Of a stretch of DNA of 64,000 bases, positions 11,787 through 23,094 are shown in pieces; position 1 is the stretch's first letter; every line of letters starts with the position of its first letter. Where the stretch lies: the NCBI GenBank assembly GCA_029379385.1, contig CM055615.1, forward strand, positions 3,472,001 through 3,536,000, given 5' to 3'. This DNA comes from Quillaja saponaria. Taxonomy: Eukaryota; Streptophyta; Magnoliopsida; Fabales; Quillajaceae. Both the position numbers and the translations under genes were made by a program. The notes under the pieces were generated by a model that saw only the letters and a list, made by a program, of their open reading frames with translations, had not been told where the DNA came from and searched no databases.

Positions 11787-13721
11787 ATCATAACCTAACA
11801 ACTAGTTTGAGATTATCTTGTATATTGTGGGCACTTATGTTCCAAGTAGCTAAATTCTTAGACTAACTTTTTTACCTGAACCCGTCCAAGATGCGAACCC
11901 TTGTTTATTTTACAGCACATTTAGGTGCCGATATGACCTACCAAGAAGGATGTGATGAACCAACCCTTGCTCATTTTCAACTGCATCTAAGGTCAATGCA
12001 ACATGTCGTTAAGAGTGTTACACGGTAATGAATATTTGTTTAGATTAATCTCATAGGATTTAGCTAGTTTTACACTGGCTGTCAACTGATCACAACTCTC
12101 TTTCTTTACCTGAGTTGAGCATGCATATAAATTCCTTTTAGTAATGAAGTAGGGAAAAGTATGATGCAGGGAAGAGTATGATGAATGCTAGGATGCACAT
12201 GACTACATCTTTTTAATTGTTATTGTTTCTTCTCCCCCACCAGCAAACCTCTCCTTTCTTCTCTCAGACTAAGTAAGACAGAATTTATTAGAGGAACTTA
12301 TTATGTGAGAATTTGGAAATGTCAAGAAGGGAAGGGTGTGGGATGATAAATGAATAGTTGGGTAAATGGAGTATGGACAATTATTTGGTCTGGTAGGTTT
12401 AAGTATTCATGACTATATTGTTTTCCTACCCATAAAAGCTGGTGTTTGTTTAACCTTGTATTACCATTAAATCTTGTTATTGAAGATATAGATAGCGCCC
12501 TTTGTGACAAACAATTCTAAATAACTTGATTAGCCACGATTGTCTGAGGTCCAAACAATTTGTTCTAAGTGGCATCTTGTTGTTTCTTGTTTATATAGCA
12601 GAATGCTTGAAAAAACAGTTAACTGGCTATAATCCCATCAAAATAGTTTGTTGAGAGTGGTAAATTGGATAATGTTCTACTCTTTAACATAGTTTCATAT
12701 AGTGGAGTGCTCTCTCTATTGTAGCATTAGGCTGTCCACGATTGGCCAGTCTCCAGAAAATGGCCCTAGACAGAGCGGCATACTGGTGGAGAGAATATTG
12801 TTTTGTATGGAAGGTTTAGCGAAATTTTCTCTTTCATCTCGTGAGTCATACCCCTTGGGTAAGCGAAAATCTGTCACTGAGAATCTGCATATGGATTTTG
12901 CATTTTGGATCAAATTTGTCTGCAATGTGCTCCAAGAGGTAAGATGAAAGACTCCTTGATAATGACGTAGTGAGGTGACTTCAAGTTTCTTAAATTTCAA
13001 TATTGTTCCTTTTGTTAGTGTTGATCTGGCGTTTCCAGTCTGAGACCACATATAGTATTGAAAGAGTATACGCACCTTGTTTATCCTAGGGTAAATATGA
13101 AATCTGTATCGTTGTAAATGAGAGCTGTCAACTACTGGGCAATAACTGTACTATATATTTTCAAGTGGATAGAAAGGAAAAGTAGAACTAGTTTTGAAAT
13201 GGAGAGTCTAATGAATCAAAGATTTAGTTGGTTGGTTATTAATCGATTCGCCTTCAAGCAATTGAATTCTGATCTTGCTTTTTACACACATTAAAACCTC
13301 AGATGGGCATGGAAGAATAGAACTAGCAAACTTAGAAAGTAATAAGAATCAGTAAAAGGATGAAAAATGGTATAAGAACTTCCTTGTAATAGTACCAAAC
13401 TAATTTTTATTTCTCTCTCCTAATTGTGGTAATAAACACAAGTGCATCACATGCATACACAGAGCTTGAGCTAAGCTGGTTAAGATTGACATTATTTTTG
13501 TTGGTTTGTTGTATTCTCTGTGATTTTCCTTCTCTTTCTCTCTGGATTAAATACATACTTCTTCAAATCGATGAGATATGTTAGAATATTGCAATCATTT
13601 GTATCTGGTTTGGTAGCGTTTGTGTTGTGAAAATTTAGTCAGTAGTTAGTCTAATTTTGTTCAATAGCTCATTCTTCTAATAAGTCCAAAATGTTGAGTA
13701 GTTAACCCCAGAACGTGCAAG

Positions 13722-14873
13722 ATGGCTGGTGTTAAAAGAAGATTATATACTGATTCAGATACCCATGCTTTTCACAAAGAATTGGATGAAGTTTCATGTC
13801 CAATCTGCATGGACCATCCACATAATGCTGTTCTCCTCATCTGCAGCTCACATGAGAAGGGCTGCCGCTCTTACATTTGTGATTCAAGTTACAGGCATTC
13901 AAATTGCTTGGACCGGTTAAAGAAAATAAGGGATGATGTTAGGGATCCAACTTTTCCTAATTCTTTACCTATAAATGCAAACTCAAGTAATAGTTCTGAT
14001 TTGAACTTGGGTGTTCGATCTAACTTGAATGGAGCTAATGAAAGTGACCAAAATGAAATCAACACTGTATTATCTGTTGGATTGCCTCAAGGATCCACAC
14101 AAGGTGGAGATCATGATCTAAATAGGCAGTTGCACTCACATCATGAAACCATTTTAGAAACAGTTGATTCTGAGACTTTACGGGAAAGGGTTGATCTTGA
14201 GGAGTTAGATATGGATACACCTGAGTCAAAATTGAGCTTGAAATGCCCCTTATGCCGAGGCACAGTGTTGGGCTGGGAAATTGTGGAAGAGGCCAGAAAT
14301 TATCTTAATCTGAAGAATAGAAGTTGCTCCAGGGATTCATGCTCGTTTGTTGGTAACTATCTCGAATTGCGTCGGCATGCCAGGAGGGTGCATCCAACAA
14401 CGCGTCCCTCTGACATTGATCCATCAAGAGAGCGAGCCTGGAGACACCTTGAGCGCCAGAGAGAGTATGCTGATATTGTGAGTGCTATCCGTTCAGCGGT
14501 GCCAGGTGCCATGGTGGTTGGGGACTATGTTATTGAAAATGGAGATGGTAGGCTTCCAGGTGAACGGGAGGGTGGCACAGGTGAGTCCAGGCCTTGGTGG
14601 GCTACACTCTTCTTGTTTCAGATGATTGATTCTGTCAGGGAACCAAGACAGCGGTCAAGAGTTTGGACAAGGCCCCGCCGCCTAGCAGGAGGTCCATCTG
14701 AGCGTCGTTATCTTTGGGGTGAAAATCTTTTGGGTCTTTATGATGATGATGACGATGACGACAATGACAATGATGATTTGCGTATAATTAATGATATGGG
14801 TCAAGATTCATCTTCGGTTCCTAGAAGGCGTAGGCGTTTGACTCGGTCAAGGTCCCATGAAGATCAGCCATAA
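13722..14873 (+). CDS. DUF1644 zinc-binding (RING-like) family protein
   Basis: A single intact exon encodes 383 residues. Near the N-terminus (about residues 22-60) is the DUF1644 signature: VSCPICMDHPHNAVLL, then a Cys/His cluster (SSHEKGCRSYICD, YRHSNCLD). A second cluster, LKCPLCRGTVLGWEIVEEAR, lies near residue 175, followed by SCSRDSCSFVGNYLELRRH and RVHPTTRPSDIDPSRERAW. The spacing suggests two zinc-binding modules, one C2H2-like. The region between the modules is Ser/Asn-rich and probably disordered. Near the C-terminus is a run of about seven Asp, followed by an Arg-rich tail that may act as a nuclear localisation signal. Function is not established for the family. The start is the first in-frame ATG after a splice-acceptor-like site. 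The gene is divergent from the TXNL4B-like gene. Confidence 0.93.
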   Translation: MAGVKRRLYTDSDTHAFHKELDEVSCPICMDHPHNAVLLICSSHEKGCRSYICDSSYRHSNCLDRLKKIRDDVRDPTFPNSLPINANSSNSSDLNLGVRSNLNGANESDQNEINTVLSVGLPQGSTQGGDHDLNRQLHSHHETILETVDSETLRERVDLEELDMDTPESKLSLKCPLCRGTVLGWEIVEEARNYLNLKNRSCSRDSCSFVGNYLELRRHARRVHPTTRPSDIDPSRERAWRHLERQREYADIVSAIRSAVPGAMVVGDYVIENGDGRLPGEREGGTGESRPWWATLFLFQMIDSVREPRQRSRVWTRPRRLAGGPSERRYLWGENLLGLYDDDDDDDNDNDDLRIINDMGQDSSSVPRRRRRLTRSRSHEDQP

Positions 14874-15535
14874 GAAATGTTGAGTTGTTCGCCAAAACTA
14901 TTCCAACATTGTTCTGAAGTTGATGTTTGATTCTGGCATTCTTGGATTGAGTGGAGTGTGCTGAAGTTTGGATTATAGGTCTCTGGCAGGATCATTTCAA
15001 CACATGTTCTGTTTAAACAAGGAGCAGAAAGACGTTAGAAAATATACTGGTTTTGGCTGCTTGAAACTGAGTCACTCCAGGAATGTTTTATGCAATATTG
15101 TAATTATGGATTGAATTGATTTGGGGTTCTAACAATCATTTGTATCATGTGCCTTGTGTAAAAAAAGTGATAGCTATCATGCTTTACTATGTATATCTGA
15201 GTGTGGTTCTATTAAGCAATGAACTTTGAAATGTTTTCCATTCTTGCCAGGAGTTCAGTCCCTAGACATCTCTGTATTTTCCAACGAGGAAATTAATGTA
15301 GTGACTTAGAAGAAGAAAAATCAGAAATAGAAACTTGAAATATAATATGTAGCTAGGTAATTGTATGCAAAATCTCCCTGTCAATTCTAGTTAATCTTAC
15401 AAAATTCTCTAGTCTGTTTTACAGCTCATAAATATGTGTGCATATGCCTGAAATTTCTCCTCCATGTCTTCCGAAATTTATTGTAAAATTAAATTGCCCA
15501 AAATTAAGCAGCCTTAGTTTTCCCTCTTCAGCTAT

Positions 15536-17893
15536 GAGTCCGGATCCCCTGCTGAGGACTTTCCTGAAGAGTCCAAATATTGTGCCGTTTTGAGACTCTT
15601 TCTCAAAACGGTGCCATTCACAAAATAAATAAATACCACAAGAGTACCCACCATCCTTCTCCTTCCTCCATCTTCTGGTTTAAGAAAAGTGGTTTAAGTG
15701 ATATCAAATTTCAGTCTCTGAATTTACCATTTTCTTGCCTCCTCTCTTTTTCACTTCTTTTTCTGCTTCCTCTTAACTTCTTTCTTGCTTTAATGGGAAT
15801 CTTGAAGCCACATCTTTATATAGGCAATGGAAAAAAGCATGACAACCAAAATTTGTTGAAATTGTAATTTGAAATTGGTCTTGTAGTATTTCTAACTCGT
15901 AAGAGAATTAATAAAATAATTAATAATATGAATTAGTAGTTAATTATGTATTAGTGGTGAGTTATGAAATTATAATGAATTGTGTATTAGTGGGGGTTTC
16001 ATTACTAGTAATGGATTTTTAAACCTTATTAGTAGTGAGTTATTAGGTAGTAGGGAGTTACAAGTTAGTAAGTTAGAGTTACTAGTATATATATATATAT
16101 GTTATATTAAGTCTTGTAATATTTGGGTCTACCCTAAGTGGCATCACTATTTGTATTAGTTATAAAATAAGTTATTCTCTTACAATATTATATTTTCATC
16201 TCTAAATGTCTAAATGTGTGTTTGAGTATATGAGTGCCCGTCACATTCTAACAAAATAGTAATGTGTGCTAATTACACATTTCAAGAAAGAATAGCAAAG
16301 CTCACCAAATTTCCAATAAAGTGGTATCAGAGTCTACCATGTTTCCAACAAGTGATATCAAAGCCAATGGTTCAGCTGAGATGTTAGCTATGGGAAATAA
16401 GACGCATGTATAGCTCACGATTGAAGTTGGATAATGTGAGGTTATCCATGGAAAGAGACTCATCATTGGAGCAAGAAGAAAACACATAATACGCAACCCA
16501 TGATGAAGTATAGTACTCATTAGTAAAATGAGTGATGATGATTGAATGTGGTATGGAGGGCTCACGTCAGAGAAAAAGAAAATGATGAGACTATGCTTTG
16601 GAGGTGGAAGAGAATATTGTTGTGTGAAAAAAAATTGTTATAAACAAGGGCCTAGCTCAAGTGAGGGGAAAAAAAGTGTTCAAGTGATGGAGAGAATTGA
16701 AGAAGTTGTTGAAAGTCATTTGGTGAAATTGTTGTGGATTTGTGAAGGACAACAAACTGATGAAGTTAGCCGATGTTGCTAAACGAGGGCCTTGATGTTG
16801 CTATTGCAAAGTTAGTTAATGATGAAGATCAAGAAACAAATTAGCTAGTTGCATAGTTGTTCAAGGAATGAAGAAAAATTTGGAAATTTGGAAATTTGGT
16901 TACTGGAAATCAACAGTCAATTAGTGAACAATTTTGAAGACAATTCAGGAGATCAATATAATATGAACACTCTACACAAAAATAAAAAAAATTTAGAAAA
17001 AGAAAATTTCAAATTAAGGGAGAGTGTTGAAATTGGTCTTTTAAGTATTTCTAACTCGTAAGAGAATTAATAAAATAATTAGTAATATGAATTAGTAGTT
17101 AATTGTGTATTGCTGGTGAGTTATGAAAATGTAACGAATTGTATATTAGTGGGAGTTTCATTACTAGTAATGGATTTTTAAACCTTATTAGTAGTGAGTT
17201 ATTAAGTAGTAGGGAGTTAAAAGTTAGTGAGTTAGAGTTACTAGTATATATGATTATATTGAGTATTGTAATATTTAGGTCTACCCCAAGTGGCATCACC
17301 ACTTGTATTGATTATGAAATGAGTTATTCCCTTACAATATTATCTTTTCATCTCTAAATATTTAAATGTGTATTTGAGTATATGAGTGTCCGTCACATTC
17401 TAACAGAGTGGTAATGTGTGCTAATTACACATTTCAAGAAAGAATATCAAAGCCTACCACATTTCTAACAAAGTGGTATCAGAGCCCACCATGTTCCCAA
17501 CAAAATTTAAACAAACACTTAAGTTTAGTCCCTAACTCCATCGGCTAAGATACTGGTGTAAAAATTGAAAATTTTGCAAGCTCAAATAGACTTATCATAG
17601 GTGTGTTCTTAGGAGCTTAATTGGGTCAGCCACAAGAGATCTAAGAATGAGATACAAGCTGAGACAATGAGGAAGGAGTCGGGATGCTTTTTCCTTCTGC
17701 ATAAGTTTTGTTTCTTAATAATAAAATAGAATTTGGAAGAAGGAGAAAATCAAAAGATGGAGGAAGGTGAAGGGACTTTTTTTTTTTTTTTTTTTGTGAA
17801 GGTCACCGTTTTGAGAAAGAGTACTAAAACAACACCGTTTTTGGACTCTTTAATGAACTCTCCAAGGAAGTCCTCATAGGGGGATTCAGACTA
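15536..17893. mobile_element. Mutator-like (MULE) element, non-autonomous, with nested LTR element
   Basis: The left terminal repeat (15536-15613) and the reverse complement of the right one (17804-17893) align: AGTCCGGATCCCC against AGTCTGAATCCCC, then GAGGACTTCC-like and CTCTTTCTCAAAACGGTG. The pair is flanked by a perfect 10-bp duplication, CTTCAGCTAT, at 15526-15535 and 17894-17903. Long terminal repeats of about 80-90 bp with a 9-10 bp duplication fit Mutator-like elements. No transposase is present. Most of the interior is a complete LTR retroelement (15854-17502). Without that insertion the element would be about 0.7 kb. Confidence 0.82.
15854..17502 (+). mobile_element. Small non-autonomous LTR retrotransposon (TRIM/LARD-like)
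   Basis: Two direct LTRs, 15854-16350 and 17025-17502, begin TGTTGAAATTG and end CCAACA. They are flanked by a 5-bp duplication, AAATT (15849-15853 and 17503-17507). A purine-rich AAGGGAGAG lies immediately before the 3' LTR and serves as polypurine tract. A primer-binding site resembling the initiator methionyl-tRNA type (TGATATCAAAGCC, compare TGGTATCAGAGCC) follows the 5' LTR. The internal region is only about 670 bp and has no gag or pol, so the element is non-autonomous. LTR1 carries a short extra segment near its start, and LTR sequences differ at several percent of positions, so the insertion is not recent. Confidence 0.9.
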
Positions 17894-18045
17894 CTTCAGC
17901 TATATTTTTATGGTACATCTATCTGCAGTTTAGATGTTCTATGGATATTGTTTGTTTTTTTTTTTTCTTGCATTATGATTGCATTACCAACAACTGTATA
18001 GTAAATGTCTTGTCTCCAAAATTGGAGGTACCATAGTATTTCCTA

Positions 18046-19159
18046 AGGAATTTTGGACATATAGATCCAATTTTCAATCCTTTTGGACTATATGGTATGA
18101 TTTATATTAAATAGCCAAAATGAGATAAGTCCAGAAACCGAATTTTGAAAATCCAGTTTCTGGGTCCAACTCACTAGGCCATGTCACTACTTGAAGGCCC
18201 ACTATCTACATCATTTCTGTACAAAATGGACTCATTACCTTGCATAAACTAAAACCGGATTTTGAAAATTGAGTTTCACTTTACACTGAAAAAATATTAT
18301 ACATTTTAAATTAAAAAACTATCATATAAATTTAAAAATTATCTACACTTTTAAATTTTAAAAATATCTTAAATTTTAAAATTTTAACATATCATACACT
18401 ATAATAAAAAAAAAATTTCAGGCAATATAAATTTAAAAAATTATTATACGTTTAAAAATTTAAAAATATCATACACTATAAATTTAAAAACTATCATAAA
18501 CTATAATATAAAAAATATCATATACTCTAAAATTAAAAATTATAATGCACTATAAATTAAAAAATTATTATACACTTTAAATTAAAAAAAATTAAAAATG
18601 TCATACACTATAATAAAAAAATTATCATACACTATAAATTTAAATTTTATTATACATTTTAAATTTTAAAAATATCATACATAAAATAAAAAAATTTATC
18701 ATAAATTTTAAAATTTTAAAATATCATATTTTAAAATTATCATACATTTTAAAATTTAAAATTATCATAAACTTTAAATTTTAAAATATCACACACTATA
18801 AATTTATAAATTATCATACACTATAAATTTATAAATTATCATACAATTTAAATTTTAAAAATATTATATGTAAAAATTATCATACATTTAAAAATTTTAA
18901 AATATCATATTTTAAAATTATCAAAATTCGTGGGGCACAGATTGAAACCAAATTTTCAAAATTCGGTTTCAGTTTGAGCAGGTGGTAGGGCCTCTTTTGT
19001 TCAGGGATGATACAGACAAGGGGCCCAAGTGGTGACATAGGCTGGTGATTAGGACCAAAATCTGGTTTCTAGACTTATCCCATTTTGGCTATTTAATTAG
19101 TAAATCCCTACCATATTGTCTAAAAATATTGGGAATTGGACCCTTTTGTCCAAAACCCT
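18046..19159. mobile_element. Non-autonomous MULE related to the 54.5-63 kb element
   Basis: The ends align as inverted repeats: left AGGAATTTTGGACATATAG, right reverse-complemented AGGGTTTTGGACAAAAGGG. They share GATCCAATT/GGTCCAATT and, further in, AAATAGCCAAAATGRGATAAG. A perfect 9-bp duplication, TATTTCCTA, flanks it (18037-18045 and 19160-19168). The repeats run about 220-240 bp inward and contain the palindromes listed separately. The centre (about 18280-18930) is an AT-rich array of an ATCATACACT-type motif. There is no coding sequence. End structure, palindromes and array all recur in the large element at 54.5-63.1 kb, so this is probably a short derivative of the same family. Confidence 0.85.
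18280..18930. repeat. AT-rich tandem array of an ATCATACAC(T) motif
   Basis: About 650 bp of A/T sequence in which TATCATACACTATAA-like units alternate with stretches such as AAATTTTAAAAA, at irregular spacing of roughly 25-35 bp. The same kind of array occurs at 61880-62700 in the larger MULE. Confidence 0.8.
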
Positions 19160-20200
19160 TATTTCCTAACTTGCCTTATGTATTCCATTTGGAAGTTATA
19201 CCGGAGGAGAAAATAAATGAAATTGAGAAAATAAATATGCTTATTAAGTGAAGTTTGAAACTTGTTGAATGAAATGCTTATTTTTAAAGAACATATTGTA
19301 AGTGATCAAATTTTATGTTGGGGTGAGTGGGCATTTAACAGAATATCGAATAGGATGTGTTTTTCCGTGATCAAATTTTAATTTTTGATTGAGTAAGTAT
19401 CTAATATAATATAGAATGAGAAGATGTTACACATAATTTTTATAATGAAAATTCGATAAATTTGTTCGTATTAACATGTCTAATATCAAAATGTATTAAA
19501 AATATTATTTAATAAATAAGAATTTTATGTTGAGTAATCTTATATTAGATGATTTAGTTTTCTCACCTTTCAGTAAAATAGTACAATTTTATACTCCAAA
19601 ATTGTTCTCTTTTTCTCTTATTCTTTTCCTCTATAATTGGATCTGAATCAGAGAAGAGCAGCGTGAACGGGGGGACAAGAATCCTACCAAGAGAACCAAC
19701 ACCATATGAATAATGTAATAGAACACTCTAGGCTGTCCAAGAGTTAAACTATCACATCAAACATGTAGTTTTCTCAATGATTCATTGCAAATAAGTATAA
19801 TTCTTATTAGGTAATAAGGTAAGAGCAATAGGGAGTGATTTTTCCCAAATAAATATTTTGAGTGGAGATTTAAATTATCTCATGTTTTTTAGAATAAGAG
19901 AATGATATGTTGTTTGATCCAAGGATCAAATAATTTTTACAATAAAATATACTTTGAAAAGAAAAAAAAAAAAAACTTGAATTAAAATAAATCCTTCTCA
20001 TGCGTTTGAGAGGATCCAAATCCTCTCGGTCAAAAGAGAATATGCATGAATCCCAAGTTAGTTGCTCTTCAATTCTTAATTATATAAATATGTGGATACA
20101 TATATGTAATTCAAATTCGATATAATGATTTCTTAAATTAAAACATCATTTAAAATTAAGGCTATTATTATGTGGACAATCAAATGTACAACTTCTACCC
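19160..20200. other. Intergenic, AT-rich
   Basis: Between a short MULE and a LINE fragment. It holds A/T-rich sequence without a recognisable gene; the area around 19640-20060 is less AT-rich but has no coding signal I can support. Confidence 0.4.
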
Positions 20201-20204
20201 CTCT

Positions 20205-23094
20205 TTACCTTGACTTGCGCTCGGATATCATCCTTTTGGTGTCAAGTTCTAAACAAAGAAATTAGCAGAGAAGAGATTTGGGAAGTTGTGAAGTACATGA
20301 AAAGCTTCAAGGCCCCAGGACCAGATGTTTTTCAAGTAATTTTCTTTTAAGAAGTACTGGCAGATAATTAAGGAAGATGTGTTCAAGTTTGTGAAGTAGG
20401 CCTTTGAAACTGGTTCTTTTCCCATAGAAGCAGCCAAGACCTTTGTGACCCTAATTCCAAAGGTAGAACTCCCTGAAACCATTAACCAATTTCGTCCTAT
20501 AAGCTTATGAAATGTTACATACAAAATTTTCATGAAGGTTCTGGTGAGCAGAATGCGACCTATCATGCCTGAAATTGTTAGTCCTTATCAGAGCAGTTTT
20601 GTTCCAGTAAGACATACAACAGACAACATCATTATTGCTCAGGAGCTTTTGTACAACTTCAGAAGAAAGAATGAAACCAGGCCAAATGGCTGTGAAATTG
20701 AGAAAGCTTATGACAGGGTTAGTTGGGCTTTCCTCCAACAAACTCTGCAGAATTTTGACTTTCCTCCTAACTGGACTGCGATGATAATGAATTCTGTCTC
20801 CAATTCTAGACTGTCTATCCTTTGGAATGGGACTCCTTTAGAAAAGTTCTCACCTACAAGGGGTTTATGACAAGGGGACCCTCTTTCTCCATACCTGTTT
20901 GTCTTATGTATGGAACAATTGTCTCTCTTGATTTCCAAGAAGGTGCAAAGAAAAATATGGGATCCGATAAAAACCTCTAAGCATGGCCCTGCAATTTCTC
21001 ATCTTTTTTTTCAGATGACTTGCTGCTTTTCACGAAAGCAACAAAGAAGAATGCTCGAGCTGTGAAGGCCACTTTGTGCGAATTTTGTAATGGTTCTGCT
21101 GCAAAAAGTAAGTGCTGAGAAATCTTCTATATTTGTTTCACGAAACACTACTAAAAGAGAGATTGACAATATTCGCTTGATAACTGACATGTCTATTACA
21201 AAGGACTTGGGAAGATATCTTGGGGTGCCTCTGATACATGGAAGGGTGACGAAGTTATCTTATAATGGCTTAATTGACAAAATGAGAGGGAAGCTGGCCT
21301 CTTGGAAAAGTAATTGCCTCAGTCTTGCAGGCCGACACACTCTCATCAAATCAACTTTGTCTACTCTACCTCTTTATACAATGCAAACGGTTTGGCTTCC
21401 TGGATCCATATGTAAATCTATTGATAAGATAAATAGAAACTTCCTCTGGGGTTCAAGTGACATTTCAAGAAAGCCTCATCTTATGAATTGGAAACAGGTT
21501 TTGTCTTCTAAGGAAAAAGGGGGTCTAAATTTGAGAGATGCTAGAACAACAAATATTGCCCTCTTAGGCAAACTAGTATGGAAAATCATTAATGGTAGTG
21601 ATAAACTTTGTTTTTAGGTTTTGCGAGAGAAGTACTACTCACAGGACCTTTGCTTTAGCTCTAAACTTTCAGATTCATAGGTCTGGAAAGGTATTGTGAG
21701 AAGCTTTCATAATCTGAAGGGGTTTCTCTTGGAGGGTAAAGGATGGTCAGAGTATATCTGTGTGGTTTGACCGTTGGTGCAGCCAAACTCCTCTCACTGA
21801 AGGTTTCATAGGAGATCATAGCCAAGATTCCCACCTCCTTGTGACAGACCTTATTTCTCCAGGGAGGACTTGGGGTCTTGGAGCAATATCAGCCAACTTA
21901 ATAGAGGACATTAGGAATTCTATTCTACAAATTCCGTTGTCTTGGGTTTCTACTGCCCGAGGTAAACTCATTTGGGGAAATGCTCTTAATGGGAATTATA
22001 GTGCAAAGTTGGGTTATGAGTATCTGGTGGAAGGAAGGCTTGAACCGGCAGCTAATGAACAATTGAAAAAACTTTGGGACCTGAATAGCATTCCAGGGAT
22101 CAAGTTCTTTATTTGGTTAGTCCATGACTATAAACTCCTAACTAATCACGAAAGAGTGAGACGTAACATGACGACAAATGTCTTTTGTAATCAGTGCAAC
22201 TCCTATCCAGAGACAATATCTCATGTCTTAAGGGACTGTTCCTTTGCTGGTGAGATTTGGGTCTCTTTAATTTCACAGTCCCAGGCTCAGTATTTCTTTT
22301 CCACGGATCTTGACTCTTGGCTAGAAGGAAATCTAAACTGTCGAAGTAACTATAAACTGAGAGGAATCCATTGGAATTATTATTTTATGGCCACGGGTTT
22401 GGACTATTTGGAAGCAAAGAAATTTATATATTTTTGAGAACATAACAGATTCAAAGGCTGTTTTTTGTGGTCGAATAATGAGTCTTACTGTGGAGTTCCA
22501 TTTGCTAGATAGGGAAAGTAACAAGGCAAGGATACGATATACAAAGTTGGTATCGTGGTCACCATCTAGTAATAATTGGCTAAAGTTGAATACTGATGGG
22601 AGTAACATAGACAATCTGAGCTTGTCAGCTGTTGGAGGTTTAATCCGAAATAGGGATGGAGTCAGGCAGGCTGGTTTCTCATTGAATCTAGGCTATGGAA
22701 ATATTATGCTGGCAGAACTGAATGCAATAAGACACGGATTAAGTCTGGCTTGGAACATGGGATACAGATTGTTACACATAGAATCGGACTCAAAGGAAGC
22801 AGTTTCTTCAATTCATTACGCAGATGTTGGCACTCACCCTATGGGCAGTTTGATCTTGGACTACAGATTTTTGATGAGCAGGGAATGGTCCTGCACTCTT
22901 ACCCATTGTTACAGGAAGACAAATTTTAGTGCTGATCACCTTGCGAAGCTAGGACAAACTCTTAGTATTGGTCTTCATATTTAGGAACACGCTCCGCTTC
23001 CCTGGAGGTTTATCTACTCGCTGGTGTAGTCTTTTCTCGTTAGTCTTTCTTCTGTTTTGCTTTACTTTCCGATGTAACCAAAAAAAAAAAAAAA
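20205..23094 (+). mobile_element. LINE (L1-type) retrotransposon, 5'-truncated and decayed
   Basis: Conceptual translation gives the second open reading frame of a plant L1-type LINE. The reverse transcriptase region includes KSFKAPGPD (20290s), the YDRVSWAFLQQTL block, RGL-stop-QGDPLSPYLFVL and a DDLLLF block. These are followed by an HxHLLLAG-like SLAGRHTLIKSTLSTLPLY block, a zf-RVT region (CNQCNSYPETISHVLRDC at about 22190-22240) and an RNase H domain (22580-22970) with NTDGS, MLAELNAIRHG and IESDSKEA carrying the catalytic acids. The frame is broken by several stops and shifts. It ends in a poly(A) tract at 23081-23094, giving plus orientation. The endonuclease and ORF1 are missing, as expected from 5' truncation. 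I found no clear target duplication. Confidence 0.92.

Larger units (their letters stand above)
9600..13721 (+). other. Probable 5' leader and leader intron(s) of the DUF1644 gene
   Basis: This 4.1 kb lies between a good TATA box and the single coding exon of DUF1644. It is T-rich in the manner of plant introns and has no long open frame I recognise. A plausible final acceptor lies just before the ATG (CCCCAG, or GTGCAAG directly on the ATG). It holds a 78-bp tandem duplication (11355-11510) and a CA/TA microsatellite (11752-11786). Exact leader exons need transcript data. Confidence 0.4.

Noticed and set aside
12702..12947. 81-codon frame in the presumed DUF1644 leader intron
   Set aside because: No homology I can name, and the antisense frame is equally open; not enough to call a gene or regulatory upstream frame.
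13729..13920. Second frame open within the DUF1644 exon
   Set aside because: It overlaps a well-conserved coding exon in another frame and has no family resemblance.
18280..18930. CRISPR-like regular repeat array
   Set aside because: Spacing is irregular, spacers are A/T filler and the same array lies in a plant MULE; the DNA is plant nuclear.
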